Of a DNA stretch of 16,283 nt, positions 8,707 to 16,283 are shown piece after piece. Numbering within the stretch: the first letter of the stretch is position 1; each line of letters starts with the position of its first letter. The position numbers were made by a program, and so were the translations under genes. The DNA is from Coemansia sp. RSA 922 (lineage: Eukaryota > Kickxellomycota > Kickxellomycetes > Kickxellales > Kickxellaceae): NCBI GenBank assembly GCA_027577415.1, contig JANBQS010000509.1, forward strand, positions 1 to 16,283. The letters run 5' to 3'. Below the pieces are notes generated by a model. That model did no database searches and was not told the origin of the DNA. It was given only the letters and a program-made list of their open reading frames with translations.

Positions 8707-8958
8707 TTTGCAAAAAAATAAAAAAAAAAAAATAGAAATAGCGAAAAATAAAAGAGTAAAGGCTGCTGACGACAACAAGCATTGATAGATGGTCTGCTTG
8801 ATTTTTGTTGTAAACATCGATCTGATCGAGATGTCAGTTGACTGCAGGAGGAGTCACATCAGAACGCAGCGCTAGGTTAAAAAGCTCCAGGTTAAAAAGC
8901 TCCGTCTACGCGCACAACATCTCCCTTTCTCCAAGCAAAAAGACCTGTCTACTTAGTC
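8707..8958. promoter_or_regulatory. Divergent promoter between MTC1 and a small secreted-protein ORF
   Basis: 252 bp between divergent start codons. The MTC1 side carries A-runs on the + strand (8711-8735), giving a U-rich leader. A forkhead-type heptamer GTAAACA lies at 8810-8816. The side facing the small ORF has a perfect tandem duplication (8874-8903). No splice donors are seen. Confidence 0.45.
8874..8903 (+). repeat. Perfect 15-bp tandem duplication
   Basis: The unit AGGTTAAAAAGCTCC occurs twice head to tail (8874-8888 and 8889-8903) with no mismatch. It sits 55 bp before the start codon of the small ORF at 8959 and so falls in its promoter or leader. Confidence 0.9.
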
Positions 8959-9249
8959 ATGTATCGCCTAATAATCGCCGCCATTGTCGGCATTGCCCTC
9001 GATCACGTACCAGCAACCGCTCAAACTGTGCCACCCAATTCAGTACAGCGACCAACCTACACCATCAACATGGAGACGACATTGCGTCCAGAGTATACCA
9101 ACACGGGCACAGATTTGTATAGTCCGATCCCCCTCACGCCTGATCTAGGCCAGCTTATCAACTCTGTCGCCTCGCAGCCCTCTGTGGCAAAGGCCATGCG
9201 CGACGCAAAAGTAGTCAATGACTCGCCTACAGCCCGCGCTGAACTATAA
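8959..9249 (+). CDS. Small putative secreted protein, 96 residues
   Basis: Not recognised. The ORF starts at an ATG with G at -3. The N-terminus has the shape of a signal peptide: M-Y-R, a hydrophobic core LIIAAIVGIAL, then an A-T-A motif giving a likely cleavage site after residue 21. The mature part of about 75 residues has no cysteine, is rich in Thr/Pro/Ser/Asn, and ends in a more helical segment (SVAKAMRDAKVV). It would be exported or held in the wall if real. It fills the gap between two minus-strand genes, and C/G-ending codons are common along it, which favours coding. Alternatives are a chance ORF, or a mitochondrial or membrane-anchored peptide. No homologue is known to me. Confidence 0.5.
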   Translation: MYRLIIAAIVGIALDHVPATAQTVPPNSVQRPTYTINMETTLRPEYTNTGTDLYSPIPLTPDLGQLINSVASQPSVAKAMRDAKVVNDSPTARAEL

Positions 9250-9400
9250 CTACAACAACAAGCGATCTATAGATCCAACTTTGATATAAAAGATAGTTGA
9301 CATTTTTTTTGGTGTGAAAAAGCTCTAATAGACGTAGTGATTTTGCGCATCGAACAAAGCAGTTGCCAGGAACGCAAAAATGGTACTAGCCAATAATATT
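9250..9400. terminator. 3' region between the small ORF and MRP51
   Basis: 151-bp AT-rich gap between convergent stop codons. It contains a 12-bp palindrome GATCTATAGATC (9264-9275), GATATAAAAGAT and a T8 run (9303-9310). It probably carries the poly(A) signals of both genes; nothing else is seen. Confidence 0.3.
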
Positions 9401-10453
9401 TCAGCGACGGGTCTTGTTCAACAAGTCCAAGGCATCAGAAACCGGATCGGATCCTTCTGTAGGCGGTGCAGACGAGTCCCCTGCTGCACCACTGCCAGCA
9501 TCGGGCTCCTGGTTGTCGACAAGCAGCTTATTCAAACGCAGCATGCTTCTGATACGATCAAGATGCTCTTTCTTCACGCCAGTGCCTTTGTCGCGTGTTT
9601 TCGAGTAAGCAAAGCTGCTCTTCGATGCCGAGTCAAACACCGACAAGGACTCGCGAGCACCACGCGGCCGAATTCCCAAAAGAACATCTGGGCGACCCTG
9701 AGAGTCAAACGACGCGCTATGCACATAGAAAGTCTTCACATCGCGGTACTGGAATCCAGCCTCCTGCGAGTGACTCTGCAGCGGCAGATATGCAATGATT
9801 CCCTGAACGGCAACCGCATAGCCAGCCGCCGCCTTGTTGAGAACGCGGCCCTGGACCTGGAGCTCCTCGCTAACAGAGACATGATCGTGGTAGGTCGGCA
9901 GACGATGGACGCCATCGCCCAGCGCATTGTACAAGTTGGTCGCGTTCATAAACGACAGCGTCTCCTCAGGCGCGAACCGACCATCCTCCAGTGCATGCTT
10001 CCACTCTGCACGACGCAGGCGAGCCTCCTCCAAGAACCGCTTCCACTCTGAGCGAGTCATAGTGCCCAAATTGCGCGGAGGAGCACGAGTGCCAACAGAT
10101 CCGCCGCTCTCATCGCCGTCCCGGCGAGCAGGGCTCTCATACATGGTAAACATGGCTTGCATCAGGTTGTCTGGCGCAGACGACCCGGGCGAGTGTGAAT
10201 TGGGGAAATTCTCCTTCCACGCATTAACCATCATGTACTGACGATTCGCGCTCTCAAGCTGCGTGATCTGCTCCTTTGAGTCTATCGAGCCAATAGTGAC
10301 CAAACGAGTCGTTACCTTCTTTGGCACGGCACGCTTCAGACCCCAATCGCCCTGGGCAAATGCCTCTGGGTATGTCGCATACACCTGCTTGATACTGCGA
10401 TCGTAGCTGGCCAGCTTTGACGTGCGGAACAGCCGAGAAAACGCGCTCTCCAT
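9401..10453 (-). CDS. MRP51: Mitochondrial small-subunit ribosomal protein Mrp51 (bS1m)
   Basis: 350-residue protein, close to the yeast Mrp51 length. The N-terminus, RLFRTSKLASYDRS then Y-A-T-Y-P and GDWGLKRAVPKK, is the family hallmark, followed by an IDSKEQ segment. The basic amphipathic start (S-A-F-S-R-L-F-R-T-S-K) could serve as a mitochondrial targeting sequence. In yeast Mrp51 is a fungal-type component of the mitoribosomal small subunit, and its gene genetically affects translation initiation on mitochondrial mRNA leaders. The C-terminal tail is acidic and Ser/Gly-rich (GSGAAGDSSAPP), probably disordered. The start at 10453 is the first true ATG, with A at -3 and G at +4. Immediately upstream is a T10 tract on the coding strand. 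Confidence 0.85.
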   Translation of the reverse strand: MESAFSRLFRTSKLASYDRSIKQVYATYPEAFAQGDWGLKRAVPKKVTTRLVTIGSIDSKEQITQLESANRQYMMVNAWKENFPNSHSPGSSAPDNLMQAMFTMYESPARRDGDESGGSVGTRAPPRNLGTMTRSEWKRFLEEARLRRAEWKHALEDGRFAPEETLSFMNATNLYNALGDGVHRLPTYHDHVSVSEELQVQGRVLNKAAAGYAVAVQGIIAYLPLQSHSQEAGFQYRDVKTFYVHSASFDSQGRPDVLLGIRPRGARESLSVFDSASKSSFAYSKTRDKGTGVKKEHLDRIRSMLRLNKLLVDNQEPDAGSGAAGDSSAPPTEGSDPVSDALDLLNKTRR

Positions 10454-10658
10454 TCTCTTCAAAAAAAAAAATCGATTAACTTAAAGAGACAGAGTTGGAG
10501 ATTCAAAGAGACAAGGGCGATAATTTCTGTACCACAAGGCAAAAGGGCAAAGATATCGTACCGAGCCGCAAACCGAGCCGATCTAGATATGTACCAGATC
10601 GCTTGACATCAAGTACAAAAATAAATATATGCTAATATATATAATAATAAAAAAGAGC
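10454..10658 (-). promoter_or_regulatory. MRP51 promoter and SMC6 3' region
   Basis: 205 bp between two genes read leftwards. The end near SMC6 (10604-10650) is very AT-rich, with TATATATTAG and TATTTATTTTTG on the minus strand. That resembles UA-rich efficiency plus A/U positioning elements of fungal 3' ends. The end near MRP51 has a T10 leader tract (10461-10470 as A on the + strand). No splice signals or gene were found. Confidence 0.4.
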
Positions 10659-13600
10659 TCATGAAGAAGCGCGCTTGGGCGGCTGAAGCCGTAGAATAGT
10701 AATGTCGGCATCAGGCTTGACGTTCATGTCTAGCGGCGAAATCAGAATGAACTGAGTGGTGTTCTTCGAGCGAGCGCTGCTAATCATCATGCTCATAGCA
10801 ATGGCTCTGTTTGCGGCGTCCATAAACACGTCAAATTCGTCCAGCGCCCGCACAGGACAGTTCATTGTCTCCCACAGCGACAGCAGCAGACAAATGGTGG
10901 TAAAGGACTTTTCGCCACCCGACAGCGACTTTGTGTCCTTGCGCAAGAACCGGTCAGCACTAGCAGCCTTGTCCTGTTGCGAGGAGCTGCCAGCCTTGCG
11001 GCCGCCCCCACCACCGCCCTTGACAATGTTCTCGCTGACCAAGTCCTGGTCCGTCTGGATCTTGGGAACCAGCGTGCGCTGTGTGTGGTCAAACTCGAGC
11101 TTGCCTGTGTAGCCGCGCTGCGACAGATGCGTGCTAAAGTGCATCTTGGTGCGTATGGTCATCGACTCGCGGAACTGCATCCACTTGCTCATACGCAGAC
11201 GGTGCGAGGTCTTGAGTACATCTACCAGCTGAGTGATTGAGGACAGCTCTTCTTTGGCCTTCTTGTAGGCCGTGGTGTGGAGTTGCGCCTTTTCAGCTAC
11301 CTCCGCCAGCAACATACCGCTCGACCGCTCGATCTCCTCTATCCGAGCTTGGCACTCCGAGATCATGCGGTCTAGCTTCGCGAGCGCATGCTCGACCTCA
11401 ACGCGCTCTTCGCAGACCTTGCGTGCGTCGGATATGGTTTCCTCGACCTTGGCACTTGCCTCTGCGCGAGCTTTCTCGAGGTGGCTTCTTTTCGTCTCCA
11501 GGGTCGTTCGCTTGGCGTTCCAATAGATGATATGGTCGGCATGCGTCTGGCGTTGGCTAGCCTTCTCCTCAGCGGCCTCTCGCTTGCTCTCAGCGCGATC
11601 GCGAATCACGTCCATTTTACTGTCTATCAGGACAAGATCAGCCTGGACTTGCTCCAGCTCCTCCTCTTTGAGCTTCTGCTGCGCTACGTGGTCGCGGAAC
11701 TGCGTCTGAAGCGACTCCATCTGCTCGGTAAACTGCTCAAGCTCGGTCTCCAGCGCAGCAATTTTGGCCGGCTCATCGCTATAGAGTCGCTCGCGCGTCT
11801 GCTGGATCTCAGAGTTGGCCTTATTGATACGCTCCTTGCACTGTCGCACGGCTATCGCCGACCGCTCGTGCTTCCGCCGCAGCTCCTCCAATTCTTTCTC
11901 AGTCTCCTTTAGCGAGTGCTGCGCGTGTTCCAGTGCGCGCTGCCGAGCGGCCAAAACTTGCTTCTCGCGCTCAATGGCCGAGGCGATGTTCTCTCCTAGT
12001 CGACTTGTTTCGCGAATTAGGTTGGTCGACTGGCTCGAGAGACCTCCGGTCTTTGAGCCGACGCTGTACCCATCGGCTGTCAGGCAAGCAGTGACGTTTC
12101 GAGGGAGCTGGCCATTGTTTGCAGCCACCATCTTGTCGCCCTCGATGCGCTGTTCAATCAGAATGATCTGTTCAATCCTGTTCAGATTGATGAGCTGACG
12201 CTTAACCACCTCGTTCTGGATATCCAGCATATTCAGCATGGTGGTAAACCTGGAGTCGGGCTCTCCCTTGGAGTAGTCAAACAGTTCGGGCTTGCAGATG
12301 ACGATGCGCGACTGACACGCACAGCGGCGGAATATGGCGTCCAGTGTTACGCGGTCGGCATGCGATTCGACCAAAAAGGCGTCGAGCGTCTTGTCGAGCG
12401 TCGTTTCGATAATGCGAGAAAACTTGGGATTGTGCAGCTTGACAAACTTGCCAATAGGGCCGATAGGCTTGGAGTTGCGCCATTGGGTCCGGTCGATCAT
12501 ATCCAGCGCCTCAACAACGCCCCGGCCAAAGGCGTTCAGCCGGTTGGACGTCGAGCGCATCATCTCCTCCAAGCCCGTTCTTGTCTGAGTGACCAAGTCG
12601 CGGCACTTGTCTGCCTCGCGGTGGCAGCCGACCTTTGTCTCGCGCAGCACGCTGGATCGCTCCTCGAACGTCTTCTGCTCGGCTTGCAAGTCGGCAATGC
12701 GCGCCTCTTCTTCCTTGATATTGTCCTCGAGCGCTGTAATCGCAAGCCTCAGCTTCTCCTTGCCGGCTTGGTCTTTGCTCTCCATACGCGCGCGCTCGGT
12801 CGCAATCTCGGCCGTCAGCGAGCTAATGCGCTCGCGCGTGCTGCGCGCCTCCATGTTCATGTCAGCCTCGGTTAGCTTGAATCGCCGCAGAGCCGCCTTG
12901 GCCGCCTCCATCTGCTCGACAGGCACTCGCCTTTCGGCCTGCAGGGGCTCCAGCTGCCTTAGAAGCTCCTGCGCTTGCTCGCTGAGCAGGTTGGCCTCGG
13001 CATTAATTTGGTCAATGAAGGCGGTCTGTTCAGCGACCTTGTCGTTGATTTTGGCCACTTTTTGCCCATTGACGCCGAGCTCCTCGTCGATATGCCCGAC
13101 TTTGTCCTCAGCCTCCTCGACATGCGCCCACGCCATCTGCTGGCAGAGGGCTACCTTCTTGGATTCGAAGTCGTGGGCTTGCTTCATATCACTGTAGTGT
13201 TTCTCCCAGCGCCTCTTTTCTGCCCTCATCTCTGGCAGAACCTCCTTCTTGCGCTCGATGTTGGCCTCTGCGCGGGTAATGGCTTGGCTGACAGCTCCCA
13301 AGTCCTCCCTGAGCTGGTGTAGCTGCGTCCCCTTGAGGAAAAATTGGTACATCTTGTCGGGGCTCGTGCTGGCCAGAAACTCGCGAGCGGCGTCCTGAGA
13401 TAGAATGTTGATCGGGTTGTCCACCTGAATCGCCATATGGTCGGTAATCGCCACGAGATCGTCCTTCCTCTTTGACACAACTTCGCCCGTGTCGCCGTTG
13501 CGAAGCTTGTACTGTGAGGCAGTGGTGCCGTTATTTAGCTGTCGCTCAATGACGATCGAACCGCCGTAGAGCTCGGGGCGGTAGGCATCAGGCCCGCGGT

Positions 13601-14221
13601 TGCGCAGCTGGACCTTGACAGTGGCTCGCTGGCGGCCCTCGCGAATAAAGCCCTTGAGGTTCGAGGCACGGTTGGTTAAGCTGGCCTTGCCACCGAGCGC
13701 AATAATGAGCGCCGTCAGAATGGCGCTTTTACCGCTGCCGTTCTGGCCCGTGATAAAGTTGACCTTTGGACATAGGTTGACTGTGGCCTTTTCGTGACAC
13801 ATAAAGTCGACTATCTCGATGCTCTCGACAATACCGATCTCGGGCTCGCTTGCCTGGCTCTCGTGAGTCTGTCTGCCGCGGATTCGAGTCACGTTGGTGT
13901 TGCGCTGGCTGGAGTGGCGTCTCGGGCTTGAGTCTTGAGTCATGTTCTGAGTAGCGTCCTGGCCCAGCCCTTGTATATGACTGTATTCGTCGTCTGGAGT
14001 TGTCTCAGTCCGAGAACGCTTTCCCTATAGTATGAATTGGTGTGCTTTTTTCCCTTTAGTTATATTCGTGGCCCCTGCAAGGGACTCTCACAATACCTAA
14101 AAGATAAACAAATCGTCCAAAGCAGGCGAAAAAAGGGGGACAAGAATCAATGCCAGATACATACGTTAGCAGGTCTGTCCTCGGCGTCCTCTTGAGTGTG
14201 CTTTGAATGCACCTTGGCCAT
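10659..14221 (-). CDS. SMC6: SMC6, structural maintenance of chromosomes protein 6 (two exons)
   Basis: ATPase core of the SMC5/6 complex, which acts in recombination repair and replication-stress tolerance. Exon 1 is 14165-14221 (19 codons) and exon 2 is 10659-14024, joined in phase 0 across a 140-nt intron to give 1140 residues. Seen: Walker A GQNGSGKS (K118), hinge at about 520-680 flanked by two long coiled coils, ABC signature LSGGEKS (from L1053), and Walker B ALDEFDVFMD (D1081-E1082). The family-specific reads TNRASNLKGFI and FMDAANR separate it from SMC5 and cohesin or condensin SMCs. The exon 1 ATG has an in-frame TGA directly before it. The extra 46 N-terminal residues contain a basic GKRSR patch created at the junction. 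If exon 1 were ignored, translation could start at 13943 (1094 residues). An unusual Gly6 insertion precedes the signature. Confidence 0.9.
14025..14164 (-). other. SMC6: Intron 1 of SMC6
   Basis: 140-nt phase-0 intron. Donor GTATGT reads from 14164 down and acceptor ACTATAG ends at 14025. A possible branch sequence AACTAAA lies about 35 nt before the acceptor. Retention would add a stop after five codons (V-C-I-W-H-stop). The downstream frame is open exactly back to the acceptor, where an in-frame TAG overlaps the AG, as expected for a real intron-exon border. Confidence 0.8.
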
Positions 14222-14269
14222 TCAGTAGTTACGCAATGAGAGTCAAATCGAAAACGAGCAATAGAGAAA

Positions 14270-14285
14270 TTAACTGCGCAGTTAA
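14270..14285. promoter_or_regulatory. Perfect 16-bp palindrome
   Basis: TTAACTGCGCAGTTAA equals its own reverse complement over all 16 bases. It lies 48 bp upstream of the SMC6 ATG. Each half holds TAACTG, which fits the Myb recognition pattern YAAC[GT]G, so it could bind a dimer or two Myb repeats. It is equally consistent with another dimeric factor. Confidence 0.55.
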
Positions 14286-14321
14286 AAAAAGCGGTAAAAG
14301 AAAAGTATCAAAGTAAAGCTC

Positions 14322-14336
14322 ACGCGTTCAACGCGG
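14322..14336. promoter_or_regulatory. Double MCB-like element (ACGCG x2)
   Basis: ACGCGTTCAACGCGG holds one full MluI cell-cycle box (ACGCGT) and a second ACGCG core nine bases on. ACGCG is the core bound by MBF-type factors (Mbp1/Res with Swi6), which drive G1/S transcription in ascomycete yeasts. It sits 100 bp from the SMC6 ATG and 157 bp from the YVH1 ATG. Use in this organism is inferred. Confidence 0.5.
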
Positions 14337-14493
14337 CATCCCCACTTTTGACCTATGCGGGGGGAGCAACTTCCACTTTCCGTTGATCTTGGCGAGATCA
14401 ACGAACAAACTAGTATACTTTCTTGCCCCTGTTGTCTTTTCTCTTGGCTCCTCGTTCCTCGAAATTTCTTCTCTTTTAAGCCTAATTGGTGAA

Positions 14494-15555
14494 ATGATTG
14501 AGGGAAAGGGCTTTGTCATACAAAATACGATGGACCAAATAGTTGACGGCCTCTACGTTGGCAGCGCCATGGCCGAGTCAGACAAAGCCAAGCTGAAGGA
14601 AGCCGGAATAACGCACATACTCTCTGTAGCAAGGCATTACCTGCCCTCACATCCCAATGTAAGCTAGCCACCACATTGGAATGATATGAGCTGTGACTCC
14701 TTCCTCCTGTCAGTCTAACTAACCATCTACTAGCCGGGCTGCACCGGTCCATGTCGTATCTGCTACTGTTGCTCATAGGACTTTATCTACATGTCTGTGG
14801 AGATCGACGATTTGCCCGAAGAGAACATTATCCAGTTCTTTCCAGAGACCAACAGCTTTACTAGTAGCGTGCTGGAAGGCGGCGGACGGTTACTTGTACA
14901 TTGTATGGCAGGCCAGTCGCGGAGCGCCACTGTTGCCGCAGCATATCTGATGCAACGAGACACACTGACTGCCGAGGTTGCAATTGCCAATATTAAGGAT
15001 AAGCGGCCCCAGATCTACCCCAACAGCGGCTTCCTTGACCAGCTACAGTTGTACTATGACCTAAACTACGACGTGTCCACTGACAAGGCGCTGTATCGCC
15101 GATTCTTGATTAGCCACAACGTCGAGCACTTTAAAGAATATGGCAATGTTGGAACCGTCGTCGCTGGCTTGGATCCTAGCAAGCAGATACTGCCAATGCA
15201 GAGGCTAATGCGCTGCAAAAAGTGTCGGCGAGCACTGATAACTGGGGCTAACGTCATTGACCACCAGGCTGGCGCTGGTCAGCTCGCGTTTTCATACAAC
15301 AAACGAAACGCTAATGGCGTGGACACACCGCATGCCTTTCCGCAGAACAGAGCCTGCTCGTCGCTGTTTGTCGAACCCATGGAGTGGATGGACGGTATTC
15401 GCGACGGGCTTTTAGAAAACAAGATCAATTGCCCAAAGTGCGACGCCAAGCTGGGCTCTTACAACTGGTCTGGCGCACAGTGCTCGTGTGGCAAGTGGAT
15501 CACTCCGTCCTTCCAGATCCACCGCAACAAAGTCGATGAGACGCGCCCGATCTAG
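14494..15555 (+). CDS. YVH1: Yvh1/DUSP12-type dual-specificity phosphatase with C-terminal zinc domain (two exons)
   Basis: 313-residue protein from exons 14494-14658 and 14779-15555, joined in phase 0. The N-terminal phosphatase domain reads IVDGLYVGS, ITHILSV, an acidic loop EIDD (D65/D66, candidate general acid) and the active-site loop HCMAGQSRS with C97 and R103. The C-terminal domain has the Yvh1 zinc ligand pattern: CKKC (C201, C204), a later Cys before FVEPMEWM, CPKC, then CSCGKW. In yeast and human Yvh1 helps release Mrt4 from pre-60S ribosomes so the P-stalk can assemble, and the zinc domain carries that activity. Both domains look intact, so catalysis is plausible. The start at 14494 is the first ATG (G at -3). 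A second in-frame ATG at 14530 (A at -3, G at +4) would shorten it by 12 residues. Confidence 0.92.
14659..14778 (+). other. YVH1: Intron 1 of YVH1
   Basis: 120-nt phase-0 intron with donor GTAAGC, a tandem branch-like TCTAACTAAC near 14713-14722, a pyrimidine-rich stretch and acceptor CTCATAG. Splicing joins SHPN to DFIYMSVEIDD, which restores the expected phosphatase strand. The other nearby acceptor (TAG at 14731-14733) keeps the frame but runs into TAG at 14776-14778, so 14778 is the coding acceptor. Confidence 0.9.
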
Positions 15556-15668
15556 GCATGCCCGAATGCATCTTATGTTTCATAGTTTTAAATTGATAAC
15601 GAGATAATCTATACACAAGCGGCCCTTAGATGAGCACAGACAAAGAGGAACATATCCAAGCGGCAGCC
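15556..15668. terminator. 3' region between YVH1 and the SNARE gene
   Basis: 113 bp separate two convergent stop codons. The first half is AT-rich (TTTTAAATTGATAACG, then GATAATCTATAC), probably carrying the cleavage signals. No further feature is seen. Confidence 0.3.
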
Positions 15669-16283
15669 TCATGTAAAGATGATGAGCACGATCAGCACCA
15701 GTATGACTACAAAGAGTATGAGAATGACACGTAACGAGCTGCTGTTCTGGTCGCGCAAGAACTTGTTGACTGTATTGCGCGCCGCAGTCAGTTTGGATTG
15801 TGTGCGGTCGACCAAGTTGTCCATATCGTCAAGGAGAATTGCCTGGTCGTCAAGCTCGGTGTTCATAGTGCCAGCAATGCCGTGCAGGTTGCGCACTGTG
15901 TCCATCATAGCGTCCAAGTGCTCGTCCTGCTGCTCCATCAATACTTGCTGCTGGACCTGGTGGTGATTAAACTCAACCGTGTGGTGCTCGCTCTGCTTCC
16001 TCTGCTCACCTGCTGCCCCACCACCAGTCTTGACCTTAGCCTTGGCATTTGAAACTGGTTGTGCCAGGGCGCGACGCATCTCCTCTAGCGCCTTGCGCCC
16101 AGTATCAACAAAGCTCTGGCGCTCTGAGATCTGCGCCAAAGATAGACCATAGTCCTCTGGCGCCTCTCGCGAAACGTCAATGGTCTCCTGCAACTCGTCC
16201 AAGTCAGTGTTGATAGAGTTTGCCGTGCTGTAAATTTCATCAGTCATAAACTGGTATTCGTTCTCTTCCTGCGGCGAGCGTCT
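15669..16283 (-). CDS. TLG1: Tlg1/syntaxin-6-type Qc-SNARE, 5'-partial
   Basis: Tail-anchored SNARE of endosome-to-TGN traffic. The frame stays open to the right edge, so the first roughly 40-50 residues are outside the window; an internal ATG at 16247 is probably not the start. Seen: the end of the syntaxin-6 N-terminal helical bundle (DLDELQETIDV, SERQSFVDTGRKALEEM), a Gly/Ala linker, a Gln-rich run leading to VLMEQQDEHLDAM, and the SNARE motif. Its zero-layer Gln is in ELDDQAILLDDMD (codon 15843-15845). A C-terminal hydrophobic anchor of about 17 residues (VILILFVVILVLIVLII) ends two residues before the stop. The QQDE start and DDQA core match syntaxin-6/Tlg1 rather than Bet1 or Syn8, but the exact paralogue is unproven. 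It is convergent with YVH1. Confidence 0.85.
   Translation of the reverse strand, partial: RRSPQEENEYQFMTDEIYSTANSINTDLDELQETIDVSREAPEDYGLSLAQISERQSFVDTGRKALEEMRRALAQPVSNAKAKVKTGGGAAGEQRKQSEHHTVEFNHHQVQQQVLMEQQDEHLDAMMDTVRNLHGIAGTMNTELDDQAILLDDMDNLVDRTQSKLTAARNTVNKFLRDQNSSSLRVILILFVVILVLIVLIIFT

Larger units (their letters stand above)
14222..14493. promoter_or_regulatory. Divergent promoter of SMC6 and YVH1
   Basis: 272 bp separate the two start codons. The region holds a perfect 16-bp palindrome (14270-14285), a double ACGCG element (14322-14336), a short A-rich block between them, and a C/T-rich tract (about 14425-14480) just before the YVH1 ATG that is typical of a fungal leader. No gene is seen. 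Confidence 0.6.

Noticed and set aside
8810..8816. GTAAACA forkhead-type site upstream of MTC1 (similar ATAAACA at 14104-14110 and 2757-2763)
   Set aside because: Tempting with a forkhead gene nearby, but a degenerate 7-mer is expected a few times by chance in this much AT-rich non-coding DNA, and one copy lies in an intron and one in a 3' region.
10460..10462. TTG start three codons before the MRP51 ATG
   Set aside because: Non-ATG start with a strong-context ATG just downstream; no reason to prefer it.
13941..13943. ATG at 13943 as the SMC6 start
   Set aside because: Frame stays open to an exact splice acceptor, and a phase-matched upstream exon with donor and ATG is present; kept only as a fallback start.

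Overview
The window is eukaryotic and almost certainly fungal nuclear DNA. It carries genes for fungal-type Fkh1/Fkh2 (FHA plus forkhead), Mtc1, Mrp51 and Yvh1. Genes are compact and mostly uninterrupted. The few introns are short (98-140 nt), with GTAAGT, GTATGT or GTAAGC donors and CTAAC-like branch sites. T-rich leaders sit just in front of several start codons. An early-diverging filamentous lineage such as Kickxellomycotina would fit, but that is a guess from style, not shown by the sequence.

Layout, left to right: (1) a T-rich leader and a forkhead transcription factor with an FHA domain (346-2649, +); (2) convergent to it, a 1379-residue P2-type cation ATPase with a soluble N-terminal extension of about 335 residues (2794-6933, -), preceded by what reads as an intron in its 5' leader (6986-7083); (3) the Mtc1-family gene (7468-8706, -); (4) divergent from it, a 96-residue ORF with a signal peptide (8959-9249, +); (5) the mitoribosomal protein Mrp51 (9401-10453, -); (6) SMC6 (10659-14221, -), whose true start lies in a small upstream exon separated by a 140-nt intron; (7) divergent from SMC6, the Yvh1/DUSP12 phosphatase (14494-15555, +), split by one 120-nt phase-0 intron; (8) convergent to it, a Tlg1/syntaxin-6-type Qc-SNARE whose 5' end runs off the right edge (15669-16283, -).

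Most genes are unrelated housekeeping functions: cell-cycle transcription, ion transport, mitochondrial translation, SMC5/6 chromosome maintenance, ribosome maturation and endosome-TGN fusion. The gene order shows no cluster or dedicated new system, and there are no mobile elements, tRNAs, rRNAs or CRISPR arrays. The points most worth a second look are the long uncharacterised N-terminal region and the altered ion-site residues of the ATPase, the two gene-structure corrections (SMC6 first exon, ATPase leader intron), and the SMC6/YVH1 divergent promoter. That promoter holds a double ACGCG (MCB-like) element and a perfect 16-bp palindrome. All product names come from reading motifs and recalled family patterns; no database search was run.
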